Positions 7,712 to 15,526 of a stretch of DNA of 22,068 nucleotides are shown here, piece by piece. A model generated the notes under the pieces. The model made no database searches, was not told the DNA's origin, and saw only the letters and a list, made by a program, of their open reading frames with translations. Where the stretch lies: contig CALCKS010000197.1 of the NCBI GenBank assembly GCA_937965895.1, positions 1 to 22,068 on the forward strand, in the 5' to 3' direction. The position numbers were made by a program, and so were the translations under genes. The DNA is from an uncultured Campylobacter sp. (GTDB lineage: Bacteria > Campylobacterota > Campylobacteria > Campylobacterales > Campylobacteraceae). Every line of letters begins with the position of its first letter. Position 1 is the stretch's first letter.

Positions 7712-7734
7712 CTCAAAGAGAGTGCGAGCACAAG
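7712..7734 (-). repeat. Mini-insertion 2 (23 bp) in transposase, copy 1
   Basis: On the coding strand it begins CTTGTGCTCGCAC and ends TCTTTGAG. It separates AKRVRG (codon 85) from KRGRGAANK; removal gives RVRGKRGRG, which matches IS1016-type transposases as I remember them. The GTGC-TC-GCAC core resembles the TGCnnGCA core of insertions 3 and 5. Confidence 0.7.
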
Positions 7735-7776
7735 ACCTCTTACTCGCTTGGCTCCGAAGTAACTTTCGTCTATTTC

Positions 7777-7810
7777 AAAGCGAAGCTTCTAGGCGAGCTT
7801 GCGAGCTGGA
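7777..7810 (-). repeat. Mini-insertion 1 (34 bp) in transposase, copy 1
   Basis: On the coding strand it begins TCCAGCTCGCAAG and ends GAAGCTTCGCTTT. It separates KFSGEI (codon 71) from EIDESYFG, which contains the first catalytic Asp. The boundary can slide up to two T residues. It includes GCTCGCA and GAAGC blocks like those of insertion 3 but is more diverged. Confidence 0.7.
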
Positions 7811-8048
7811 AATCTCGCCTGAAAACTTAGATATTTTCTCGCATTCGGTAGCCATAAGAATTCTTATTCGTTTAAAGATCTTACGCAAGCTAACTTCTGA
7901 AATTTTAGTAAATTTGGCTATTTTTGCAGCTTCGATATCGGTACAAAAATACTTTAAAATTTCACGAAATTTGGCTTCAGAAATTCTTGAACGAACTATA
8001 TACTTATTTTTCATTGACAACATAGTAGTTTAAAGCTCCTTTTTAAGA

Positions 8049-8067
8049 GCTTAAGTTAAAGAGAGCC
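8049..8067 (-). repeat. Right terminal inverted repeat, IS copy 1
   Basis: Read inward on the minus strand: ggctctctttaacttaagc. It pairs with 7170-7188. Confidence 0.85.
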
Positions 8068-8173
8068 TAATTCAGTATAAAATATTTATATTTGTCAAAT
8101 TTCGCAAAAATAATACAGATAAAGAAATCATTAAATTTATCCTAAAAATAACCTCGTTATTAGTAAAATATAG

Positions 8174-8179
8174 TATAAT
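8174..8179 (+). promoter_or_regulatory. -10 box of the Sel1-like gene
   Basis: A perfect TATAAT, 35 bp before the ATG at 8214, with AAGGAG at 8202-8207 between them. Promoter and ribosome-binding site still look intact although the gene is broken. Confidence 0.5.
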
Positions 8180-8213
8180 CAATAATAAACAAATTCCACA
8201 CAAGGAGATAGCT

Positions 8214-9601
8214 ATGAAGAAACTAGTTTTTATCCTTTCTGTTGCGTTGTTTACAATATCCGCTCATGCGGAAAGCAGTACTGTAATCGCAGAGTAACTA
8301 AGATCGGCCGGCAAAACCGTAGAGGCCGTCGCCTACGATAAAGAGGGTTGCCTGAAAGAGAAAAGTTGGTTGTCTTGCGAACGACTCGCGAAGCATTACG
8401 ATACTACGAAGCCGGACATGCCTTGCGATTCGGAAACGGTCACGGAGTACTACAAAAAGTGCTGCGATTATTCAAAAAACAAGGTCCAACTATGCTGCGA
8501 CAAGGGCTATCCAAAAGAGCTTGAGGAGAAACGCGATGCGGCTTGCAAAGCAAAAGATGCTAAAAGTTGCGGCACGCTAGCCTCCATCGCACACAGACAA
8601 AAAAACTATGAAAAGTCGTTTAATTACGCAAAAAAGGGCTGCGATGCCGGAAAGGACGATACTTCTTGTAAGCTTCTTGCCTATATGTATTATTACAGTC
8701 AGGGCGTAGAGAAGGATTATAAAAAATCGTTTAATCTGTATGAAGGATTGTGCGAAAGAGACGTATATGATATGTGCTCTATTATGAGCCATTTCTATAC
8801 GGACGGCGTAGGTATGAAACAAAACATCAAAAAAGGTAAGGAAATTTTAGAAAAACTTTGCTACGATAAATATCCAGAAGGCTGCGCCAACCTAGCTGTA
8901 CTCTATGAAAGCGATCAATACGGCATAAAAGACGATAAAAAAGCCACAGAGCTTTATACCATGGCTTGCAAACACAATCCAAAAGGCCCAGCGTGCGACA
9001 AGATAGGGGGCATGAGCAAGAGGCTGGAGTTTTTTTGAACCGAACAAAAGAACGATTATGATTGTATTCAGCTGGCAGATACTTATTACAGAAACGATCT
9101 GGAAAAAAAGCTGTTTTTTTATAACAAAGCTTGCGAATTTGGAAATACAAGCGCCTGCAACCGGATTGCTAGTATCACCGAGAAAAAAGAAGCTTCAGAA
9201 AAACAAAAATCTGCTTGCGAAGAAAAAAATGACGGTGAAGCTTGCTTCCAGATAGCAAGCTCCTACAACTACGATCCGAAAAATCAGCTGTATTTTTACG
9301 AAAAAGCTTGTGAATACGGATATGCGCAAGGATGCTACGAGGCCGTAAAATATACTAAAGATCCGGAAAAAAGTTGTATTTTTTTGACAAAGGTTGCGAG
9401 TACGGGCTTGCGTATACGCGCCTCTATGCTTTAGACCTCGTAAGAGCAGATAATAACAAAGCGATGAAATATGGATACAAAGCATGCAAACTAGGCGATA
9501 CTGCAACTTGCAAAATGATTGAGGGAGTCGCTAAGAAGGCTTGCGATGAAGGTGATCAGGACGGCTGCAAGTGGCTAGATACAATAAAAAATCGTAAATA
9601 A
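8214..9601 (+). pseudogene. Sel1-repeat, cysteine-rich (Hcp-like) secreted protein, broken
   Basis: The ATG at 8214 starts a clear signal peptide (MKKLVFILSVALFTISAHA). The frame then meets TAA at 8295-8297, reopens in the same frame, meets TGA at 9036-9038, and continues in the same frame to an A6 run at 9367-9372 where one base is missing; the +1 frame then runs to TAA at 9601. One extra A would restore Lys-Leu-Tyr-Phe-Phe-Asp; a parallel repeat upstream, at about 9102-9108, has A7. Throughout are Sel1/TPR-like repeats with paired cysteines (KACEFG, KGCEYGLA, KACDEGDQDGC), the layout of Helicobacter Hcp proteins, which are secreted and disulfide-bonded. The restored protein would be about 460 residues. 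Promoter and RBS look intact, so short products might still be made. It starts 146 bp from IS copy 1. Confidence 0.85.
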
Positions 9602-9608
9602 ATTTAAA

Positions 9609-9642
9609 TTTGAGCCGAGTTTAAATTTGCGCTCGGCTCAAA
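9609..9642. terminator. Hairpin after the Sel1-like gene
   Basis: An 11-bp perfect stem TTTGAGCCGAG (9609-9619) with CTCGGCTCAAA (9632-9642) and a 12-base loop begins seven bases after the TAA. It lacks a T-run, but position and stability suit a terminator. Confidence 0.55.
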
Positions 9643-9796
9643 TAAACTAAAAGATTGCAAAATTTTTAGTTAAATATGCGACTTTAAATTTTCTACTAAA
9701 AAACGGTTTTAGTTTAAGCAAGACGCATAAAAAAGAGAGTAATCTAATAAAAAAGAAGTCAGGAACCGATAAAATTTTCTATAAGGAGAGTGTTTT

Positions 9797-9868
9797 ATGG
9801 TTTGCAAATATTTTATTTACTGCTTAAAATTCTTTTCGTTTTTACTGCTTTTCCCTTTAAGGAGGTGA
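9797..9868 (+). CDS. 23-codon hydrophobic leader ORF coupled to the 5'-nucleotidase gene
   Basis: AAGGAG (9783-9788) precedes an ATG at 9797 by eight bases. The ORF encodes 23 residues, mostly Phe, Leu, Tyr, Ile and Cys, ending Pro-Leu-Arg-Arg, which could be a membrane helix. Its last codons AGG-AGG-TGA are themselves the ribosome-binding site of the next gene, whose ATG follows four bases after the TGA. This geometry implies translational coupling: ribosomes finishing the leader sit on the downstream initiation site. It is not simply a signal peptide cut off by a frameshift, because its frame meets stops before the nucleotidase domain. It may be regulatory or a small membrane peptide; a chance ORF is possible. 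Confidence 0.4.
   Translation: MVCKYFIYCLKFFSFLLLFPLRR
9859..9868 (+). promoter_or_regulatory. Ten-base perfect Shine-Dalgarno sequence
   Basis: AAGGAGGTGA is complementary to the whole anti-Shine-Dalgarno end of 16S rRNA and lies four bases before the ATG at 9873. It fixes that start, although the frame is broken 26 codons later. Confidence 0.7.
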
Positions 9869-9872
9869 CCAG

Positions 9873-11344
9873 ATGAATCTCGCGCCAAATTTAAAAAAAC
9901 TAACCCTGCTTCACTCCAATGATTTGCATGGAGACTTTTTGCCGAGCAAATAGACGACAAGCTAGTAGGCGGCGTCTCTATGCTGTCCGGCTATATAAAT
10001 CAAGTCCGCCAAACAGAGAAAAACGTTATCTACGCTATTGCCGGTGATATGTTTCGAGGCTCGATTATCGATTCGGAGTACAAAGGGATTTCCACGATCG
10101 AGATCATGAACGCCCTGGCGCCCGATATCGCTACGGTAGGTAATCATGAGCTGGATTACGGTATTCCGCATTTGCTTTTTATAGAAAAGTGCGCCCAGTT
10201 TCCCATCATAAATGCAAATTTGTTTATCAAAACCAATCACGCCCGTCTATTTCCGCCTTGCTACATCATGGAGCTTGACGGCATGAAAATCCTTTTTATC
10301 GGTATCATTACCGATGCGGTTTTGGAGCAGGCCAAGCAAGACCACCTGATCGGTTCTTTCATCGGAATCGAAGAGGCGGCGCAAGAGGTCGGGCGAATAT
10401 GCAACACATACAACCGAATCGATATCGATTTTACGGTTTTGCTGACCCATATCGGTTTTGAATTTGATAAAAAGCTAGCCGCCATGCTACGACCCGAATG
10501 GGGCGTCGATCTGATTATCGGAGGGCATTCTCATACCTTGATGGAGCAGCCTTACGTCGTAAACGATATTTTGATCGCCCAAGCGGGCGTCGGTACCGAC
10601 CAGATCGGGCGATTTGATATCGTGGTAAATACCGACACCAACAGCATCGAAAGCTACAAATGGCAGTGCATCCCAATAAACGACAAGTACTGCCCGGTCG
10701 ACGAACAAATAGAGAATTTGATTCGAAAATATAAGAGCGTAACCGATCAAAAATATACTCGCGTCATCACCCGTTTTAGCTGTCCGCTAACGCACCCGCA
10801 GCGCAACACCGAAACAGCTTTGGGAAATTTGTTTGCCGATATTTTCAAAAACAGCCTAGGCATAGATATTATGTTGCTTGGCTCAGGCAGTATTCGGGGC
10901 GAAAAGCTAGGGCCGATCGTAGAGTATGGGGGCTTGGCCGAAATTTTTCCTTATGATGACGGCGTTTATATGCTCAGAGCGGACGGCCGAACCTTTCGCC
11001 AAATGATGTGCTATCTACTGCGAGACGACGCCTTTTTGGGAACAACGGAATTTTATCAGTTATCGCAGGGGCTAAAACTCGCCTATTCGCGCTCCAACCG
11101 AGAAATCATTAGCCTAACTTATCGTGGAATAGAAATAGCAGATGACGATATTTTCACGATCGGTCTACAAAACTACCATTACTGTAATTTAGAAAGCTTT
11201 TTTGGCGTCAGTTTTGAGCACGTGAAAAATTTCGGCGCTCCTAAGATGATTTCCACTTCTTGTTTGGATATCTTGGCTGAGTATTTAAATTCGCATAAAG
11301 CCGTTAGGCAAGACGTCGAGGGGCGATTAACGATTTTGGATTAA
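9873..11344 (+). pseudogene. 5'-nucleotidase/UshA-type metallophosphatase, frameshifted near the N-terminus
   Basis: From the ATG at 9873 the frame encodes LTLLHSNDLHGDFLPSK and hits TAG at 9951. A frame one base away continues without break to 11344. One extra A in the A3 run at 9948-9950 would give FLPSKIDDKLVGGVSM and a 490-residue protein. Metal-binding motifs of the calcineurin-like domain are in order: NDLHGD (first frame), then GDMF, GNHELDYG, LLTHIGFE and GGHSHT. The C-terminal substrate-binding domain has LLGSGSIRG and FPYDDGVY. Such enzymes hydrolyse nucleotides or related phosphoesters, usually in the periplasm, but no signal peptide is visible at this start. A shorter product could begin at the internal ATG at 9980, but it would lack the first metal ligands. 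The strong Shine-Dalgarno hints at acquisition from another group, perhaps Firmicutes; that is an inference. Confidence 0.85.
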
Positions 11345-11942
11345 AAGTATTTTCGGTCACCCATGCGACTTTTTAATATTTACCATACAACTGCGGCTAT
11401 ATTTCCGCCGCATTCAGCGATAAGCGTAAAAAAACCGTCAAATGACTACGGGCTTGATTGCGGAAAATAAAGCCCCAACACTTAATGTCTAGAAGCTTTT
11501 TACGATCAACCCGGCTCTTATCGCAATTTAGTTCAAGATAATTCTTCGCGTTTTTAATTTTTGTTTTGATTTTAAAGGCTTATATTTAAGGATACTTTTT
11601 GCTTTGAATTATGAGAAAAACAGCGACGGTTTTAGCAAATACGCTCTTTTCGGACAGCATACAAATCGTGGTCTATGAGTAAAATTTAACAACTTAGATG
11701 ATAACTAATAAATATGCAAATAATCGATTTAACGGTACGTAGAGAACAACAAAAACGTAAAAAATATGCGCTTACGCTAGGTGCCGCACGCCAAGCTCGG
11801 AGAATCTTGATATCGGTACCGCTAAGTTTTCAGCAAATCCGAAACGCGAGCTAAACAACCAGAACAAATACTAAAAAGCCCCATGAGACATTATGTTATA
11901 GATTTAGACTATAAAATATTTTGCAAAGTTATAAATTTATGC
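11345..11942. other. Gene-free spacer between the nucleotidase remnant and aqpZ
   Basis: About 600 bp without a convincing gene. Two short ORFs occur: an ATG near 11610 with 23 codons, and 11714-11854 with 46 codons rich in Arg, Lys and Gln. Neither has a good ribosome-binding site or a recognisable product. The stretch looks like decayed sequence; no IS ends or tandem repeats were found. Confidence 0.4.
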
Positions 11943-11948
11943 TAAAAT
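11938..11948 (+). promoter_or_regulatory. Likely aqpZ promoter, extended -10
   Basis: TATGCTAAAAT lies 33 bp before the aqpZ ATG, with AAAGGGA five to six bases ahead of the start. The same TATGCTAAA core is found upstream of dapB. Confidence 0.45.
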
Positions 11949-11981
11949 CGCGCGCTTTTAAATTTACCTAAAAGGGAATAG

Positions 11982-12692
11982 ATGAAAAAATATTTAGCCG
12001 AGTTTTTTGGTACATTTTGGTTAGTTTTTGGAGGTTGCGGCAGTGCAGTATTTGCAGCGGCTTTTCCAGAGCTTGGTATCGGATTTGTCGGAGTTTCGCT
12101 AGCGTTTGGCCTTACGGTTCTTACGATGGCTTATGCAGTTGGTCACATCAGCGGCGGCCACTTCAATCCAGCTGTATCAGTTGGCCTACTAGTTGGCGGA
12201 AGATTTGACAAAAAAGACTTCGTGCCTTACGTCATCGCACAAGTTATCGGAGCGATCGCAGCTGCTGCCGTGCTATATCTTATCGCTTCAGGTAAGGCTG
12301 GATTTGACGCTACTGCGAGTGGTTTTGCTAGCAACGGATACGGCGAGCACTCACCAAATGGCTACAGTCTAGTTTCAGCGCTAGTTGCTGAGGTGGTTTT
12401 AACTGCGTTTTTCCTTATCATCATCTTAGGTGCGACTGATGAGCGTGCGCCAAAAGGCTTTGCACCGATCGCTATTGGCCTTGGTTTGACACTTATCCAC
12501 CTTATCTCGATACCTATCACAAACACATCAGTTAACCCAGCTCGTTCAACCGGCGTTGCGATATTTCAGGGCGGTTGGGCATTAGAGCAGCTTTGGCTTT
12601 TCTGGGTTGCGCCTATCGTTGGAGCGATCATCGGAGCTATCATCTATAAAGTTATGGGCTGCACATGCGGCTGCTGCAAAAGCGCAAAATAA
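11982..12692 (+). CDS. aqpZ: Aquaporin Z, water channel
   Basis: A 236-residue inner-membrane water channel of the MIP family with six expected helices. Both NPA boxes are intact: NPA at 62-64 in GGHFNPAVS and NPAR at 185-188 in [10 protein letters not shown]. The selectivity-filter residues F42, H173, T182 and R188 correspond to F43, H174, T183 and R189 of E. coli AqpZ, which marks a strict water channel rather than a glycerol facilitator. Similarity to proteobacterial AqpZ is high along the whole length. The unusual part is the end, with Cys227, Cys229, Cys231 and Cys232 in CTCGCC. It has its own probable promoter and terminator and so stands as a single gene between decayed regions. Confidence 0.97.
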   Translation: MKKYLAEFFGTFWLVFGGCGSAVFAAAFPELGIGFVGVSLAFGLTVLTMAYAVGHISGGHFNPAVSVGLLVGGRFDKKDFVPYVIAQVIGAIAAAAVLYLIASGKAGFDATASGFASNGYGEHSPNGYSLVSALVAEVVLTAFFLIIILGATDERAPKGFAPIAIGLGLTLIHLISIPITNTSVNPARSTGVAIFQGGWALEQLWLFWVAPIVGAIIGAIIYKVMGCTCGCCKSAK

Positions 12693-12708
12693 TCACACTT
12701 TATACTTC

Positions 12709-12737
12709 AAGGGGCGGTCTTCGCCCTTTCTATTTTC
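12709..12737 (+). terminator. Rho-independent terminator of aqpZ
   Basis: AAGGGGCG (12709-12716) pairs with CGCCCTT (12722-12728) around GTCTT, followed by the T-rich CTATTTTC. It lies 17 bp after the aqpZ stop. Confidence 0.7.
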
Positions 12738-12763
12738 ATAAAATTTTTAAAATTAAGATCAGT

Positions 12764-13363
12764 TAAGCGAATATAATAATCTATTTAACATATTACCGTT
12801 ATTACATCTAACCTCTACTTCGCTATCCTTCTAGCTTCGTCTTAACAAACGGTAAGCGCATCGCAATTAAATTATTCTTTGAGTTCTTTGTGTCACTATA
12901 ACCTCATCTCCGCAATCCAACAAACCATCGTAAGCCTTCCGGTAATCAGAATAGATAGCGGGTAATTAAAGTCGCTACATCTAGGCGACATCAGTATCAA
13001 TTCATTTGCAAAATAGTTTTAGGCTATATAAACAAACTTGAACGTCGCACTTTAGTATGCCGTTTTACTAGCAACCGCTAGCCAAGAAATGTTTATAAAG
13101 TAGTAAGTTTTTAACCAAGTAGGCATACGAGCCAGAAATCTATTCTAAAATTAAATATTTTATCATGCACGCCGGCCATAAAATTCTGATATTTTTAGCT
13201 ATTTTATCGATTTTTTTATGAAATTTTAATAAACTCCGCTATTTATACCACTTCCATATCGAGCTAAAAACACTATAAAATTTCTCTAAATTTCTTTTTC
13301 GGAATTTTTGAACGGACTATATATGTTTATTTTTTATCTCTACGCTTGTTATTTTTAAGAACA
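12764..13363 (-). pseudogene. Degenerate remnant of an IS1595-family element related to the two intact copies
   Basis: No ORF survives, but segments align in order with the IS copies: ACCGTTATTACATCTAA (left end region), AACAAACCATCGTAAGCC and GGTAATCAGAATAGATAG (around the YSDYWKAYDGLVD codons), TTCATTTGCAAAATAGTTT, GCACTTTAGTATGCCGTT, GAGCCAGAAATCT, and TTTTTAAGAAC near the right end. It is shorter than 898 bp because the HINGIENFW-coding segment and part of the middle are missing. At the places of mini-insertions 5, 4, 3 and 1 it holds diverged insert-like sequence (for example CTACTTCGCT near 12814 and AAGCGCATCGCAAT near 12851). The ends are approximate. Confidence 0.75.
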
Positions 13364-13404
13364 TCGACAAGATCGTGATTTTTGTGTTTATACCTACCTT
13401 CAAC

Positions 13405-13428
13405 AAAAAGCTCCTTTGGAGGTTTTTA
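13405..13428 (-). terminator. Terminator of the hisIE-DUF2393 operon
   Basis: AAAAgCTCC-TTT-GGAGgTTTT forms a short hairpin with T-rich flanks on both strands. It lies about 30 bp past the stop of the last DUF2393 gene and on the minus strand ends in a run of T. Confidence 0.55.
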
Positions 13429-13457
13429 TATCGCATTCGAGTAAATTTGCCCGCGCC

Positions 13458-13991
13458 CTATCTGCACTCCAGCTTTGTTATCGTTTGGGTATTAGCAAAG
13501 TACGACGGATACGGCATCGAGAGGCTAAAATTTCGTATCTGCTTCGGCGCGATATTTTTAGCGACGCTAGCGGTTATCTCAGCTACGTTTGAACGCTCGT
13601 CACTGCGCGAAGATAGCGATAGCCCGCTAGGCTTAAAGATAGACCCTGCGATCGTGTCCTTACTCACGGGGTTGTTGATGAGCTTGACGGTCAGATCGCA
13701 GTTTGCGATGCTAAACTCGCCCGTATTTCGCAGTGAGCCCTTAAACACGATGGTTTCGTTTCTTAGCACGCGGTGGCCCGAAAACTCCATGAGCACGGCC
13801 TTTTTGGTGTATTTATCCACGATCATCATGAAAAAATATCCAAGCGTCAGCGTCGCTATTACGTTTATCGCAATGTAAATTTTAAAAAAATTCGGATTTT
13901 TTTCGCCGCGGGCGATCAGTGCGAAAAGCACCGATAGTAGTGCCAAAACCGCAAGCGTGATGAAGTGAAATACGTTAAAATACCCTTCCAT
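13458..13991 (-). CDS. DUF2393 family membrane protein (second of a pair)
   Basis: A protein of unknown function, 177 residues from the ATG at 13991. Two hydrophobic segments near the N-terminus (about residues 5-28 and 38-58) look like membrane helices; the rest is a soluble, beta-rich domain with the FKGSLRNTGEFSI and DLTVKLINNP segments typical of DUF2393. A longer frame could start at a GTG at 14000, but GGAG then directly touches the start; from the ATG at 13991 the GGAG spacing is about eight bases, and that ATG overlaps the upstream stop as TGATG, so translation is probably coupled. The two neighbouring proteins share layout, suggesting duplication and a shared complex. Family from memory of Campylobacter and Helicobacter annotations. 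Confidence 0.8.
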   Translation of the reverse strand: MEGYFNVFHFITLAVLALLSVLFALIARGEKNPNFFKIYIAINVIATLTLGYFFMMIVDKYTKKAVLMEFSGHRVLRNETIVFKGSLRNTGEFSIANCDLTVKLINNPVSKDTIAGSIFKPSGLSLSSRSDERSNVAEITASVAKNIAPKQIRNFSLSMPYPSYFANTQTITKLECR

Positions 13992-14518
13992 CAAAAGCAC
14001 TCCGAATTTGTCGTGATATTGTAATCCTGCGCGCGAAAGTTATTTACCACGTGCGTGATCTCGCGCGTCGCGTTTACGTCCAGCGCCTCTTTTAGTACGA
14101 TATTTTCTCTCAAAAACGGCTTTAGCTCGTTTGCGTATCGGCGCAGCGTATTGCCCGAGTTTTTGTAAAAGATAAGGCCGATTCTGCAGTAGTTAAACGG
14201 CTTTTTTGAGAGATTTGTGAGGCGCAGATCCACAAGCAACGTGTTTGAGTACTCAAGTTGCTTAGTTGAGACTAGCTCGAGCGAGCGAGTTCGCAAATTT
14301 TCATCTAAAAGCTTAGGCATAAAATACGCCCCGAATCCAAGCCCTGCGATAGTAACGATCATGAGCGCAAAGCCCGCGAAAAAGGACTTTGACGCGACGT
14401 AAATGCAAAGCGAAACAAGCGCTAAAAAGGTCAAAAACATCCAGATATAGGCGACAAAATCCACCCAGCCAAGGTGCGTCAGATAGAAATTTAAGCCTTG
14501 TTTTAGTTCGTTTATCAT
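13991..14518 (-). CDS. DUF2393 family membrane protein (first of a pair)
   Basis: 175 residues, function unknown. Two membrane helices are likely (about 20-42 and 46-68), followed by a soluble domain with VDLRLTNLSKKPFNYCRIGLIFYK, the core region of DUF2393. It lies between hisIE (79 bp upstream) and the second DUF2393 gene, with which it overlaps by one base (TGATG), so the three genes probably form one transcript. AGAGG precedes the ATG. No catalytic motif is visible. Membrane topology is fairly sure, role open. Confidence 0.82.
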   Translation of the reverse strand: MINELKQGLNFYLTHLGWVDFVAYIWMFLTFLALVSLCIYVASKSFFAGFALMIVTIAGLGFGAYFMPKLLDENLRTRSLELVSTKQLEYSNTLLVDLRLTNLSKKPFNYCRIGLIFYKNSGNTLRRYANELKPFLRENIVLKEALDVNATREITHVVNNFRAQDYNITTNSECF

Positions 14519-14597
14519 CTTGCCTCTTTGCTTCGTTTGCCTTGCGGCGAGCCAAATTTAAAATCCTCCTGCACAAAGCGTGCCAAATTTGACCGCC

Positions 14598-15476
14598 CTA
14601 GCCTTTTCGCGAGTTTTTTTCCTCTATGCCGCTTAGTCCGAAACGGCGCGCTAGCTCGGCCTTGACGCGGTCAGGATGAATGCCGTGTAGCGCTAGCGCC
14701 ACGAGCGAGTGAAAGCACAGGTCAGCCGCCTCGTAGATGATCTCCTCGGTCGGCGATTTTGGCTTTTGGTTTTGACACGCGGCAGTTTGACTATTTTCAC
14801 TTGTGCCATTTTCGTTTGAAATTTTAGCAAAATTTTTGTTTTGGGTTAAATTTGACGAAATTTGGTCGCCGTTTGCGGCAGAGTTAAACTGCGAAGTTTC
14901 GTTTTTGCGCGCTGACGCGTCCTTGCACGCCATCACAAGCTCCGTGGCCTCCTCGCCGACTTTTTTTAGGATAGCGTTTTCGCCTTTTTTAAATAGGCTC
15001 GCGACGTACGAGGTCTGCGGATCGGCGTTTAGCTTGCGGTCTAATATCGTGTGATAAACCTCGTCGATTATGCCGTAGATCGGCTTTTTGGCTTGGTTTA
15101 AATTTTGCTCTTGCGTCAAATTTTGCCCGTCATCGCTAGCTAAATTTGACTCGCCGCCGTCTCCAGAAATCTTTCTAAAAAAGCATGATTTTGCGCCGGT
15201 ATGGCACGCTATGCCGCCGTTTTGAACGACTTTTAGCAGTATAGTGTCGTTGTCGCAGTCTAGGAAAATCTCATCTATCGCTTGCGTATTTCCGCTCTCC
15301 TCGCCCTTTTTCCAGATACGGTTTTTCGTGCGCGAAAAATAGTGCGCAAAGCCCGTTTTTAGGCTCAAATTTAACGCCTCTTCGTTCATATAAGCAAGCA
15401 TCAAAACCTCGCCGCTCGAGCTTTCTTGAACGACGGCGGGCAAAAGACCGCCCACTTTTTCCCAGTCTATTTTCAT
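14598..15476 (-). CDS. hisIE: Bifunctional phosphoribosyl-AMP cyclohydrolase / phosphoribosyl-ATP pyrophosphatase
   Basis: Cytoplasmic fusion enzyme for steps 2 and 3 of histidine synthesis. The frame is open to 15551, but the ATG at 15476 is the start: AAAGGA lies seven bases before it and MKIDWEKV is the expected HisI N-terminus. HisI occupies about 1-103, with [20 protein letters not shown] (46-65), the metal motif D73-C74-D75-N76-D77 and zinc cysteines C91 and C98. HisE occupies about 138-288, with [16 protein letters not shown] (171-186) and [14 protein letters not shown] (248-261). At 292 residues it is longer than usual. The excess is two low-complexity Asn/Gln/Ser stretches: a linker at about 105-130, and about 50 residues at 188-243 inside HisE between its conserved helices. 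Both are encoded by DNA rich in AAATTTGAC-type motifs. Active-site residues look intact. Confidence 0.95.
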   Translation of the reverse strand: MKIDWEKVGGLLPAVVQESSSGEVLMLAYMNEEALNLSLKTGFAHYFSRTKNRIWKKGEESGNTQAIDEIFLDCDNDTILLKVVQNGGIACHTGAKSCFFRKISGDGGESNLASDDGQNLTQEQNLNQAKKPIYGIIDEVYHTILDRKLNADPQTSYVASLFKKGENAILKKVGEEATELVMACKDASARKNETSQFNSAANGDQISSNLTQNKNFAKISNENGTSENSQTAACQNQKPKSPTEEIIYEAADLCFHSLVALALHGIHPDRVKAELARRFGLSGIEEKNSRKG

Positions 15477-15520
15477 TTTTATTTCCTTTCGGCTACGGGT
15501 TTGGCTCGGCGCGCAGGCAA

Positions 15521-15526
15521 ATTTTA
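15521..15526 (-). promoter_or_regulatory. Possible -10 of the hisIE operon
   Basis: The minus strand reads TATGGCTAAAAT here, 45 bp before the hisIE ATG. IS copy 2 begins 125 bp further upstream, so it does not separate this box from the gene. Confidence 0.3.

Larger units (their letters stand above)
7173..8023 (-). pseudogene. IS1595-family DDE transposase split by five mini-insertions, copy 1
   Basis: Read from 8023 to the TGA at 7173, the 851-nt frame is broken five times. Deleting 7777-7810, 7712-7734, 7641-7672, 7418-7442 and 7263-7294 (34, 23, 32, 25 and 32 nt, 146 in all) leaves 705 nt, exactly 234 codons plus stop. The rebuilt protein has an N-terminal helix-turn-helix-like part (about 20-60), D74 in EIDESYFG, then RVRGKRGRGAANKTPVF, KRDGKVYTQIV, D138 in IYSDYWKAYDGL, HYRVKHSKNEF, and E177 in HINGIENFW, all standard for ISXO2-like transposases. 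AAGGAG lies 12 bases before the ATG at 8023, with another ATG three codons further in. As DNA it cannot encode a full transposase unless the inserts are bypassed or removed. Confidence 0.85.
7170..8067 (-). mobile_element. IS1595-family (IS1016-like) insertion sequence, copy 1
   Basis: An 898-bp element that looks identical, base for base by eye, to 15651-16548 and in the same orientation. Its boundaries are the points where the two copies stop matching, and they coincide with terminal inverted repeats: 7170-7188 against the complement of 8049-8067, 17 of 19 positions, both beginning GGCTC. It encodes one DDE transposase on the minus strand, broken by five short inserts. The flanking 8-mers (TTTTTATT and TAATTCAG) do not match, so this copy has no target duplication; its junctions may have been altered after insertion. 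Family assignment rests on the transposase motif HINGIENFWGYAK and the GG-starting ends. Confidence 0.9.

Noticed and set aside
7722..8033. Plus-strand ORF of 103 codons, repeated at 16203-16514
   Set aside because: It lies opposite the transposase N-terminal region. The minus strand has the family motifs, ribosome-binding site and terminal repeats, so the plus ORF is a shadow duplicated along with the IS.
9036..9038. TGA as a selenocysteine codon in the Sel1-like gene
   Set aside because: No redox motif surrounds it, another in-frame TAA and a frameshift are also present, and no SECIS-like hairpin was noticed directly after it. Nonsense mutation is simpler.
9797..9980. The hydrophobic leader as the real signal peptide of the nucleotidase, separated by indels
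   Set aside because: The leader frame is in register with the main nucleotidase frame, but it meets TGA at 9866 and another stop before 9951, while the first metal motif NDLHGD is in the other frame behind its own perfect Shine-Dalgarno and ATG.
6447..11981. tRNA-integrated genomic island with att repeats
   Set aside because: No integrase gene and no second copy of the tRNA 3' end were found in the window.
13375..13878. Plus-strand ORF of 167 codons opposite the DUF2393 gene
   Set aside because: It has no ribosome-binding site, and the minus strand shows membrane helices, family segments and coupled start and stop codons.
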